From positions 1 through 36,137 of the forward strand of contig CAKKSB010000116.1 of assembly GCA_919903055.1 (NCBI GenBank): a stretch of 36,137 nucleotides of DNA. The letters are read 5' to 3'. Under the pieces are notes generated by a model. The model did no database searches, had not been told where the DNA came from, and saw only the letters and a list, made by a program, of their open reading frames with translations. The DNA is from Gammaproteobacteria bacterium. GTDB lineage: Bacteria; Pseudomonadota; Gammaproteobacteria; DRLM01. Both the position numbers and the translations under genes were made by a program. Below, piece by piece: positions 19,157 to 28,873 of the stretch (within the stretch, counting starts at the first letter, position 1; every line of letters begins with the position of its first letter).

Positions 19157-22100
19157 TCATGCCGCCTCCCGCACCGCCAACATTTCCAATAATTTTTCGA
19201 CCGATTGAAAACGCATTTCGCGGTCTTCCAAATTCAAGGTAAAACGCAATTTATCTTGACCATCCAGTTTGTATATCTTGGGCTGGGTCTGAATCAGCCG
19301 TATCACCATGACCGGGTCGATTTTGGGTTGCTTGTCGAAGAGGATGCGGCCGCCGTAAGGTCCCGCTTCGATTTTGCGTACGCCCATGGCCTGCGCCTTG
19401 AGTTTCAGTTCGGTAATGCGGATGAGATTTTTGGCGGGTTCGGGTAACAGGCCGAAGCGGTCGATCATCTCGACTTGCAGTTCGCGTAACGCGTCGTCGT
19501 TTTCGGCGCTGGCGATGCGTTTGTACATCACTAAACGGCTGTGGACGTCGGGCAGGTAATCCTCCGGAATGAGAGCGGGGATGCGCAGATCGATCTCGCC
19601 GCCGTGGTTGAGCGGCACCTCCAATTCCGGCTGCCGCCCGGCTTTGAGGGCCTTGACCGCGCGTTCGAGCAATTGGGTGTACAGTGTGAAACCGATCTCG
19701 TGCATCTGGCCACTTTGTTCATCGCCCAATAGTTCACCGGCGCCGCGGATCTCCAAGTCGTGGGTAGCGAGAGTGAAGCCGGCGCCGAGATCTTCCAGCG
19801 CCTCGATGGCTTCCAGACGTTTGATCGCATCGGCGGTTATCAGCTTGCGCGGCGGCACTACCAAATACGCGTAAGCCTGATGGTGCGAGCGGCCGACCCG
19901 GCCGCGCAATTGATGCAATTGCGCCAGGCCGAAATGATCGGCATCGCGAATGATGATGGTGTTGGCGTTCGGGATGTCGATACCGGTCTCGATGATGGTC
20001 GTACAGACCAGTATGTTGAAGCGGTGGTGATAGAAGTCGAGCATCACCTGTTCCAGTTCGCGCTCGCGCATTTGACCATGAGCGATTTGTACCCGCGCTT
20101 CCGGCACCAGCGCCGCGAGATCTCGCGCGGCCTTTTCGATGGACTTGACTTCGTTGTGCAGGAAAAAAACCTGGCCGCCGCGTTTCAATTCGCGCAGGCA
20201 GGCCTCGCGCATTAAACCCTGGTCCCATTCGCGGACGAAGGTCTTGATGGACATCCGCCGCGACGGCGGGGTGGCGATGATCGACAAATCGCGCATGCCG
20301 GATAGTGCCATGTTCATGGTGCGCGGAATCGGCGTGGCGGTGAGGGTGAGGATATGCACCTCGCTGCGCAGGCTCTTCAGCCATTCTTTCTGGCGTACAC
20401 CGAAACGGTGTTCCTCATCGACGATGACCAGGCCCAGCCGTTTGAATTCGATGCGCGACTGCAAGAGTTTGTGAGTGCCGATGACGATATCGACTTTACC
20501 GTCGGCGAGCCCCTTCAATACCGCCTCCTGTTCCTTGGCGGAGCGGAAACGCGACAGGCTTTCCACCTTCACCGGCCAATCGGCGAAGCGGTCCTGAAAA
20601 TTTTGATAGTGCTGTTGCGCGAGCAGCGTGGTGGGCACCAGCACCGCCACCTGTTTGCCGTTGTGCACCGCCATGAAGGCGGCGCGCATCGCGACTTCGG
20701 TCTTGCCGAAACCGACATCGCCGCACACCAGCCGGTCCATGGGCTGGGTCTTGCGCATATCGTCGAGCACGGCGTCGATGGCGGTCTGCTGATCCGGCGT
20801 TTCTTCGAACGGGAAGGTGCTCGCGAAAGAACGGTAGTGCATATCCGGTTCGGGGAAGGCGTGGCCTTGCCGCGCGGCGCGGCGGGCGTAAATATCGAGC
20901 AGTTCGGCGGCGACGTCGCGGACTTTTTCCGCGGCGCGGCGTTTGGCCTTGATCCATTGTTCCGAACCCAGCCGGTGCAGCGGCGCCTGCTCCGGCGCCG
21001 CGCCGCTGTAGCGGCTGATGAGATGGAGCGAGGACACCGGCACGTAGAGTTTGTCGCCGCCGGCGTACTCCAGGGTAATGAACTCGGTGGTGATGCCGCC
21101 GACCTCGAGCGTCTGCATGCCGAGATAGCGGCCCACGCCGTGTTCTTCGTGCACCACCGGCGCGCCGGGGTTGAGCTCGGTGAGATCGCGGATCAGCGCA
21201 TCGGCGTCGCGGGTGCGCGCAGTCTTGCGGCGGCGGCGCTGCACCGCTTGTTCGCCGAACAGCTGCGCCTCGCTGATGATGGCCAGCGGCGGTGTTTCCA
21301 CCAGCAGGCCTTGTTCCAGCGGCGCCACGGTGATGCCGAGACGCGCATCACCCTCGGCGAAGGCGCGCCAGCTGTCGAAGGAACTCGGATGTAAATCGTG
21401 GCCTTTTAATAGATCGAGCAGGGTCTCGCGCCGTCCCGGAGTTTCCGCCGCGAACAACACCCGGCCGGAAAAATCGCCGAGAAATTTCAGCAATGCTTCG
21501 GCGGGCCGTTCGGCGCGGGCCACGATAGGCAAGGGCGGCGGTGGCGTGGTGGCGAATGCGTATGCGTGATGATCCGCGTTCAAAGTAGCAACGCTGATTA
21601 AAGGATGATGCGCGCTGCGTGCGGTGATCTCGGGCGGCGCAAAAAACGCCTGCGCCGGCGCGAGCAACGGCCGTTCCAAATCGTGACGCAGCGATTCGTA
21701 GCGGGTGTTGATTTCATCCCAGACTTTGTCGAGGGCCTCGGTCACGCCCGGTGTGGTGATCACGAGAGTATCAGCAGCTAAATAATCGAACAGGCTGGCG
21801 GTCTCGTTGAAAAATAACGGCAGATAATACTCGATGCCCGGCGGCGCCGATCCTTCGCTCACACCGCGGTAAATCGCGCTTTTTTGTGGATTGCCTTCGA
21901 AAGTGAGGCGATAGGCTTGGCGGAATTGGCTGATGGCGTCCTCGTTGAGCGGGAACTCCCGTGCCGGCAATAGGCGGATGCTAGACACAGTGTCAAGTGA
22001 ACGCTGATTCTCCGGATCGAAAGTCCGGATGCTGTCCACGTGTTCGTCAAACAGGTCGATGCGATAAGGCAGGTTGCTACCCATCGGGAAGAGATCGAGC

Positions 22101-22651
22101 AGGCTGCCGCGCACCGCGAATTCGCCGTGTTCCATCACCTGCGACACATAACGGTAGCCGCTGGCCTCCAGCCGTTGGCGCATGGCCTCGAGATCGAGAC
22201 GTTCGCCGGTATCGAGTACCAGGCTATTCCCCTGCAAATAACTGCGCGGCGCCAGCCGCTGTATGAGCGTGTTGACCGGTACCACCAGCAGTCCGCGCTC
22301 CAGCGCGGGTAAACGATAGAGTGTGGCGAGTCGTTGCGAGACGATATCCTGGTGCGGTGAAAAGTTGTCGTAAGGCAAGGTCTCCCAATCAGGGAAATGC
22401 AGTACCGGCAGAGCTTGGTCATCGCCGGTGAAAAAACGCAATTCGTATTCCAACCGGGTAGCTTCAGGGGTGTCGGCGGTGATCAGCAGCACTGGTCCGT
22501 TGTGACGCCGTGCGGTTCGACTGGCGGCGAGGCCCAATGCGCTACCGGCCAGCCGCCGCCAATGCAGGGTCTCACCGACCCGTCGCGGAAGTACTGGCTC
22601 AAAAGGGTTGTGTTTATCGTGGATGGGCGGGGTTTCCAGCGTATTCATCAT
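19157..22651 (-). CDS. mfd: Transcription-repair coupling factor Mfd
   Basis: MDRLVCGDVGFGKTEVAMRAAF Walker A, VIVDEEHRFGVRQKE, LTLTATPIPRTM, TTIIETGIDIPNANTIII, QLHQLRGRVGRS; start set to ATG 22651 or 22648 rather than track 22723. Confidence 0.97.
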   Translation of the reverse strand: MMNTLETPPIHDKHNPFEPVLPRRVGETLHWRRLAGSALGLAASRTARRHNGPVLLITADTPEATRLEYELRFFTGDDQALPVLHFPDWETLPYDNFSPHQDIVSQRLATLYRLPALERGLLVVPVNTLIQRLAPRSYLQGNSLVLDTGERLDLEAMRQRLEASGYRYVSQVMEHGEFAVRGSLLDLFPMGSNLPYRIDLFDEHVDSIRTFDPENQRSLDTVSSIRLLPAREFPLNEDAISQFRQAYRLTFEGNPQKSAIYRGVSEGSAPPGIEYYLPLFFNETASLFDYLAADTLVITTPGVTEALDKVWDEINTRYESLRHDLERPLLAPAQAFFAPPEITARSAHHPLISVATLNADHHAYAFATTPPPPLPIVARAERPAEALLKFLGDFSGRVLFAAETPGRRETLLDLLKGHDLHPSSFDSWRAFAEGDARLGITVAPLEQGLLVETPPLAIISEAQLFGEQAVQRRRRKTARTRDADALIRDLTELNPGAPVVHEEHGVGRYLGMQTLEVGGITTEFITLEYAGGDKLYVPVSSLHLISRYSGAAPEQAPLHRLGSEQWIKAKRRAAEKVRDVAAELLDIYARRAARQGHAFPEPDMHYRSFASTFPFEETPDQQTAIDAVLDDMRKTQPMDRLVCGDVGFGKTEVAMRAAFMAVHNGKQVAVLVPTTLLAQQHYQNFQDRFADWPVKVESLSRFRSAKEQEAVLKGLADGKVDIVIGTHKLLQSRIEFKRLGLVIVDEEHRFGVRQKEWLKSLRSEVHILTLTATPIPRTMNMALSGMRDLSIIATPPSRRMSIKTFVREWDQGLMREACLRELKRGGQVFFLHNEVKSIEKAARDLAALVPEARVQIAHGQMRERELEQVMLDFYHHRFNILVCTTIIETGIDIPNANTIIIRDADHFGLAQLHQLRGRVGRSHHQAYAYLVVPPRKLITADAIKRLEAIEALEDLGAGFTLATHDLEIRGAGELLGDEQSGQMHEIGFTLYTQLLERAVKALKAGRQPELEVPLNHGGEIDLRIPALIPEDYLPDVHSRLVMYKRIASAENDDALRELQVEMIDRFGLLPEPAKNLIRITELKLKAQAMGVRKIEAGPYGGRILFDKQPKIDPVMVIRLIQTQPKIYKLDGQDKLRFTLNLEDREMRFQSVEKLLEMLAVREAA

Positions 22652-22748
22652 GACTCCAGCAGGAACAACACAAACAGCGCCCTTCACCCGCGAGGCGGGC
22701 GGCGCCGAACCACATTTTCCCATATCCTGAGGTGGGTCCCAAGCCGTT

Positions 22749-23288
22749 TCAACGACCGAGCAGAATATAGACCGCGCCGGTACCGCCGTCGGTCGGTCGC
22801 GCCGAACAGAAGGCGAGGATTTCGCTGCGCTGTCGCAGCCAGGTATTGATTTTTATTTTAAGCACTGGTTGTTGATTCGGCGAGTTGTTGCCTTTACCGT
22901 GGATGATGCGCACGCAACGTTCGTCGTGGTCGAGACAGTCCCGCAGGAAGTCACTCACGGCGTGGCGGGCCTGGGGCACGGTGAGGCCGTGCAGGTCCAA
23001 CTGACGCGTGATGCTGTAATGGCCGCGTCGGAGTTTGCGGAGAATATGCCGTTGTATTCCGGGACGGATAAATAGCAATTCCTCGCCGGTTTCCAAATCC
23101 GTCAGATCAAGATCACCCAGCAGCATGTCTTCGCGCACCCGAGCGTCTTCCCGCCAAGTTTGCTGAGGTAGGGGTGGAGCGGAGGCGCCTTTTACCTCGG
23201 CGCGGTTATGGCGCAACGGTTTCACCGGCCCCGCTTCGCGGCGGAACAATTCGGCATCTTCGGCGCTGATACCGGGTTTGCGAGGCAT
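22749..23288 (-). CDS. Smr/MutS2 C-terminal domain protein (YfcN/SmrB-like)
   Basis: LDLHGLTVPQARHAVSDFLRDCLDHDERCVRIIHGKGNNSP and FCSARPTDGGTGAVYILL. Confidence 0.9.
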   Translation of the reverse strand: MPRKPGISAEDAELFRREAGPVKPLRHNRAEVKGASAPPLPQQTWREDARVREDMLLGDLDLTDLETGEELLFIRPGIQRHILRKLRRGHYSITRQLDLHGLTVPQARHAVSDFLRDCLDHDERCVRIIHGKGNNSPNQQPVLKIKINTWLRQRSEILAFCSARPTDGGTGAVYILLGR

Positions 23289-23429
23289 GAGTTTCTCCGT
23301 TTTCCTAGTCGTGTGCCGCGCCGGGACAAGCTATTGCGTGGCATGCGGAAACTATCATAACAGAGGGACCGTTTCTATTGACCGTCACGCGCCCAATCAG
23401 TAGTATACGCAGCTCGTTGTACCCACCCT

Positions 23430-23505
23430 TCCCCAGTAGCTCAGCTGGTAGAGCAGGTGACTGTTAATCACCGGGTCCGTGGTTCGAGTCCGCGCTGGGG
23501 AGCCA
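23430..23505 (+). tRNA. tRNA-Asn (GTT)
   Basis: 76-nt cloverleaf tccccag...ctggggagcca, anticodon loop ctGTTaa, ggttcgagtcc T arm, encoded CCA. Confidence 0.96.
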
Positions 23506-23857
23506 AATTCAATAATTTACGGAGGCTCGCAAGGGCCTCGCGTCAATGCTGAGTACCCTATCCCATACCTTCCCCTTTTGGTAACTCTCAGATTTCCGTT
23601 TATGTAGTGCCCACGCTTTGTTGACGTATTTTTTGTCCGAATAAGCAGCCACCTTTGATCGAATTAGCTTTACCTTAATTGGGGACTGAGCTTAAAACCG
23701 CTGAGTGGCTAAGATGTAAAAATCTTCTCTGTAACTGTAAAAGCTACTGATCAGCAAAAGTCGTAAACATTTGATTTTTTATTTATATTTTATGGTCTGG
23801 TTTTTGCCACATTTTTTTTGCATGTCATTTTAATTGGCTTTTGTAAAGGAGATACAC

Positions 23858-24262
23858 ATGGCAACTAAACAGACCGATAACCGGGGAAACAATCAAGGCG
23901 GTAAACGGGGTTTTGCTTCGATGGATGAAGAAAGGCAACGCGAAATCGCCAGTGAAGGCGGTCGCGCGGCTCACGCATCGGGCAATGCTCACGAGTTTAC
24001 TTCTGAAGAAGCGCGTGAGGCCGGTCGTAAAGGCGGGGAAGCCAGTGGCGGCGGTAACGCTGGTTCCAGGAGCGGCTCGCGCGAGCAGAGGTCCGCATCA
24101 TCCGGCCGCCAAGGTGGGAGTGATAGCAGCAATAACAGTAGTGGTGGCGGTAGTAGTCGCAGTGGCGGCAGTGCTGGCAGCCAGCAAGACAATCAAAATA
24201 CTCGCGGCGGTTCAAAGGAGCAGCGTACGGAAGCGGGCCGCCAAAGCTCTAAGAACAAATAA
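23858..24262 (+). CDS. KGG-motif general stress protein (GsiB/Con-10-like) with Ser/Gly-rich tail
   Basis: KRGFASMDEERQREIASEGGRAAH and SEEAREAGRKGGEASGG repeats; RBS aaaggagat before ATG 23858. Confidence 0.85.
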   Translation: MATKQTDNRGNNQGGKRGFASMDEERQREIASEGGRAAHASGNAHEFTSEEAREAGRKGGEASGGGNAGSRSGSREQRSASSGRQGGSDSSNNSSGGGSSRSGGSAGSQQDNQNTRGGSKEQRTEAGRQSSKNK

Positions 24263-24363
24263 CGCTAGTGATTAAATCAATCAATGGAAATGCAAAGATC
24301 GCTATTCAGGTGCGAATTAATGGATAACTACTTCTAAGGTAAGTAACCTAAAAAATAGGTTTT

Positions 24364-24389
24364 AAAACGGGAACCATGGTTCCCGTTTT
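24364..24389. terminator. Perfect palindrome, likely terminator
   Basis: aaaacgggaaccatggttcccgtttt, 26 nt perfectly self-complementary with flanking T-run. Confidence 0.75.
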
Positions 24390-24602
24390 TTATGCATGAA
24401 GTAAATAAATCATCCTCTCGGTAAAGCCGGTGTTTAGTGGGTGAATAACCCCGAACGGCTATCGGTATCGTCAATCTGATATCGACTTTATCCATGTTTT
24501 GCCAGCGCCAAAGCTTCCGATCCAAATGCTTATCTTTATAAGATGGGAAATTGACCTGAGTTTGCATTTAAATGCATAGCGGATGGGTGTGCCCATCCAG
24601 TG

Positions 24603-24608
24603 TATAAT
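24603..24608 (+). promoter_or_regulatory. Candidate -10 box of the Tim44-like gene
   Basis: Exact TATAAT 29 nt upstream of ATG 24637. Confidence 0.55.
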
Positions 24609-24636
24609 GCCGCCATCACAGCGAACGGAGTCAACC

Positions 24637-25515
24637 ATGTCTCGATTCATCCAATTGTTTCTCGTCACCTTGCTCAGTAGTTTGTTGATCGTCAGCCACG
24701 CCGAGGCCAAACGTTTTGGCGGCGGCAAGAGTTTTGGCCAACAACGACAGAATATGGATCAGCAGATGGCGCCCAAGGCGCCGCCCGCTCAGTCGGCCGC
24801 TCCCGCCGCGGGCGCGCCCGCGGGTAACCGCTGGCTGGGACCCCTGGCCGGTCTGGTGGCGGGCGGTCTGCTGGCCGCGATGTTCATGGGCGGGGCCTTC
24901 GAGGGTATCAAGTTCATGGATATCCTGATGCTGCTCGGGATCGCCGCGCTGATCTTCTTCGTGATACGGGCCATGCGCCGCCCGCGTCCCGCGCAAGCCA
25001 TGAATAATATGCAGTACGCCGCGCATGGGCCCGCGCCGGCGCTGGACGCGTTGCCTGAGCAAACCGCCGGCGGTTTTGGCGGCGGCGGAGCGCGGGCTTT
25101 TAGCACGCGTCCGTCTTGGTTCAACGAAGAGAATTTCGCGCGGCTCGCCAAGGGTCACTTCATCCGCCTGCAAGCCGCCAATGATGCGAGGGATCTGAAC
25201 GATATCCGCGAATACACCACGCCGGAGGTGTATGCCGAGATCAGTCTGCAAATCCAGGAAAGGGGCGATGCCCCGCAACATACCGAAGTGCTCAGCGTAG
25301 ACGCGCAGGTGCTGGATGTGGTCACCGCGGGCGATCTGGTCACCGCCAGCGTGCGCTACACCGGCCAACTTCGGGAACAAGTCGACGGACCGGTCGAATC
25401 CTTCGACGAAATCTGGCACGTGCAGCGTTCACTGAATGAGTCCAATGCCAACTGGTATATCGCTGGTATTCAGCAGACCCCGTTGTCGATGGCGCTGACC
25501 AAGCCAGTGATGTAA
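24637..25515 (+). CDS. Tim44-like domain membrane protein
   Basis: Signal/TM N-terminus, GGGKSFG motif, second TM, C-terminal Tim44-like region VRYTGQLREQVDGPVESFDEIWHVQRS; start ATG 24637. Confidence 0.87.
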   Translation: MSRFIQLFLVTLLSSLLIVSHAEAKRFGGGKSFGQQRQNMDQQMAPKAPPAQSAAPAAGAPAGNRWLGPLAGLVAGGLLAAMFMGGAFEGIKFMDILMLLGIAALIFFVIRAMRRPRPAQAMNNMQYAAHGPAPALDALPEQTAGGFGGGGARAFSTRPSWFNEENFARLAKGHFIRLQAANDARDLNDIREYTTPEVYAEISLQIQERGDAPQHTEVLSVDAQVLDVVTAGDLVTASVRYTGQLREQVDGPVESFDEIWHVQRSLNESNANWYIAGIQQTPLSMALTKPVM

Positions 25516-25615
25516 TTCATTGGGACGGTCTCCGGTTTGGCCGGGGACTCGGTTGAGTTTGATCACCGCATCAGGATTATCAAGGGTTGGCCCGTGCGGC
25601 GGCCGCTGTTTATGA

Positions 25616-25672
25616 TGTTATCCCCTCCTTGTTCCAAGGAGGGGTGGTCCGCAGGGCCGGGGTGATTTGCTC
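25616..25672. repeat. Dispersed repeat family B, copy 2, with internal hairpin cccctccttgttccaaggagggg
   Basis: Gapless 57-nt alignment with 1871-1927, 12 mismatches by hand count. Confidence 0.7.
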
Positions 25673-25763
25673 TTAGCCAGGAGAAGCGACCGCGAAATCG
25701 GATTTTTCCTTTCCACTTCACCTTCACGGAAACACGCGGCGATTTGCAGCCTCAGCGTATAGT

Positions 25764-26612
25764 TTAAATTTTCACCCCCAACTGCGTCGCGTGATGGCGC
25801 AGATGATCTTCGATGAAAGTCGAGATAAAGAAATAGCCGTGGTCATAACCGGCGTGACGGCGCAGGGTGAGTGCTTGGCCGGCGCCGTGGCAGGCGGCCT
25901 CGAAGACCTCGGGATACAACTGCTCGGCGAGAAATTGGTCGGCCAGACCTTGGTCGATCAGAATCGGTCCATTAAACCGGACATGCCTCACCAGTTCGCT
26001 CGCGTCATAATCGCGCCACGCATCGCGATCTTCGCCCAGATAACCGCTGAAGGCCTTTTGTCCCCAAGGGCAACGGCTGGGTGCGCAGATCGGCGCGAAG
26101 GCCGAGAGTGAACGGAACCGCTCCGGGTTACGCAACGCAATCACCAGGGCGCCGTGGCCTCCCATCGAATGACCGAAGAGGCCTAGCCTCTCGTCATCCG
26201 CTGGAAAGTGCGCGGCGATCACCTCCGGCAGTTCACGCGCCACGTAGCTGTACATACGGTAATGACGCGACCACGGCGCCCGGGTGGCATCGACGTAAAA
26301 TCCCGCGCCCGTCCCGAAATCCCAGGCGTCGTCTTCGCCGGGAATCCGCGCGCCGCGCGGGCTGGTGTCCGGCGCGACCAGCATCAGGCCGTACTGCGCG
26401 GCGATACGCTGGGCGCCGGCCTTGATCGCGAAGGTCTCTTCGGTGCAAGTCAGTCCGGCGAGATAGAACAGCACCGGCACCGGGCGATCGCGCGCTTGCG
26501 GCGGCTGGTACACCGAGAAACGCATCGGCAAGCCGATCTCACGCGAGCCGTGACTGTAATAGCCTTGCACGCCGTCGAAGCATCGGTGTTCGCTGAGGGT
26601 CTGTAGGCTCAT
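25764..26612 (-). CDS. S-formylglutathione hydrolase
   Basis: LYYLAGLTCTEETF-like (FYLAGLTCTEETFAIKAGAQR), GLFGHSMGGHGAL nucleophile elbow, AGYDHGYFFISTFIEDHL. Confidence 0.95.
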   Translation of the reverse strand: MSLQTLSEHRCFDGVQGYYSHGSREIGLPMRFSVYQPPQARDRPVPVLFYLAGLTCTEETFAIKAGAQRIAAQYGLMLVAPDTSPRGARIPGEDDAWDFGTGAGFYVDATRAPWSRHYRMYSYVARELPEVIAAHFPADDERLGLFGHSMGGHGALVIALRNPERFRSLSAFAPICAPSRCPWGQKAFSGYLGEDRDAWRDYDASELVRHVRFNGPILIDQGLADQFLAEQLYPEVFEAACHGAGQALTLRRHAGYDHGYFFISTFIEDHLRHHATQLGVKI

Positions 26613-26734
26613 GGCTATGTCTTCTTAAGTGCTATTACCCGGCATCAAAAAATAGATCTGATCGGCGAGCGCGTTTTTCCATCGGAAGAGTGACGCCCTG
26701 AAGGATTTCTTCGCGTCTTTGCGTTGAAGTCTCT

Positions 26735-26754
26735 TTAGAACCTATCTCAAAATC
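26735..26754 (+). repeat. Solo copy of the MITE terminal motif
   Basis: ttagaacctatctcaaaatc, near-identical to the 17957-17976 end. Confidence 0.6.
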
Positions 26755-26755
26755 A

Positions 26756-26872
26756 TTCCCCGCTCTCTATCCCTCTCCCGCCCGGGGGAGGGGGGACGTT
26801 TTTAACGACCACGCAGCCCTCTTTATCCCTCTCCCCTCGTGGGAGAGGGGTTGGGGAGAGGGGGATGAGGGC
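26756..26872. repeat. CCCTCTCCC hairpin repeat cluster 3 (family A)
   Basis: ccctctcccgcccgggggagggggg and ccctctcccctcgtgggagaggg hairpins between the two formaldehyde-detoxification genes. Confidence 0.75.
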
Positions 26873-26916
26873 GACGGGCCTATTCAAAAAACGCGGTGAT
26901 TCATTTTGCGTGGATT

Positions 26917-28041
<1,125 letters not shown>

Positions 28042-28161
28042 TTATGAGATTGAATTACCCAATAAGTAGTGTACTCGAAAAAAAATGAGGTAACGAAAAG
28101 GGGGGACGACTTGCGGCACACGGATGTGCCCCATGTGCAACGGCGTTAGCCCATGAACATG

Positions 28162-28192
28162 AAGGGAGCGAAAATCACATTTTCACTCCCTT
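28162..28192. terminator. Stem-loop between the pseudopilin and ADH genes, possible terminator
   Basis: aagggagcgaaaatcacattttcactccctt, ~15-bp stem with one mismatch and 3-nt loop; no strong T-tail on the minus strand. Confidence 0.45.
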
Positions 28193-28297
28193 TGCTCTGA
28201 AAAATTGCAGGATGAATTATTCAGGGCTTTCTTAAATACGTAAAAGCGACGCCGTTCCGTACAGGTTGTTGTGATTAGTTTAGCGCGGAATCAAAAC

Positions 28298-28843
28298 TTA
28301 GCAGCCATTCGAGGAGCCGAGTTGCACGGTACGGACCCGGCCTGTGGTTGCAACGAATACTGCACGGCTATTAGCCATTTCGTCGCAGTTATCGAAGGTG
28401 AAAGTAGTATTATTTAAAGGCGCCACCCGTCCATTGGGCTGATAGGTGATGCTTACTAAAGTATTCGTGATCTGAAAGTTGCTAGGTAAAGCCGAGTTTT
28501 GTTGCAAGATCGTATCGCCGGTGTTAAAGCCCGCGGCGCCGTCGGTGTCCGCGATGACGATCCAGCCTTGATTCCAGTTGGTATCGCCGGCGCAGGTCGT
28601 TGCGCCGGCGGGGGCGGGGCAGATGCCTACATTTCGCAAACGCTTCACCGATTCACTTCTGGCCACATAAAGCGAGGTGACGAAGGTGTTGACCTCGGTG
28701 CTCATGCGATTACGAATAATGAAGTCTTGCAGCGAAGGCACGGCCCAGGCGAAGAGGATGGCGGCGATGGCCAGGGTGATCATGGCCTCCACCAGGGTAA
28801 AGCCGTGTTGCCCGTGATGACGGGTGGTAGTTGGATTCGCCAT
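28298..28843 (-). CDS. GspH/FimT-family type IV pseudopilin
   Basis: Prepilin motif QHGFTLVEAMITLAIAAILFAWAVPSLQDFI; C-terminal two-Cys module with GRVR. Confidence 0.9.
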   Translation of the reverse strand: MANPTTTRHHGQHGFTLVEAMITLAIAAILFAWAVPSLQDFIIRNRMSTEVNTFVTSLYVARSESVKRLRNVGICPAPAGATTCAGDTNWNQGWIVIADTDGAAGFNTGDTILQQNSALPSNFQITNTLVSITYQPNGRVAPLNNTTFTFDNCDEMANSRAVFVATTGRVRTVQLGSSNGC

Positions 28844-28873
28844 GTTTTCCCCCTTGCGGGCCTGAGGCCGCTT

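Noticed and set aside
20354-21394. 346-aa plus-strand ORF
   Set aside because: Lies wholly antisense to mfd, composition is His/Arg/Gly-rich as expected for a GC-rich shadow frame, no recognisable family.
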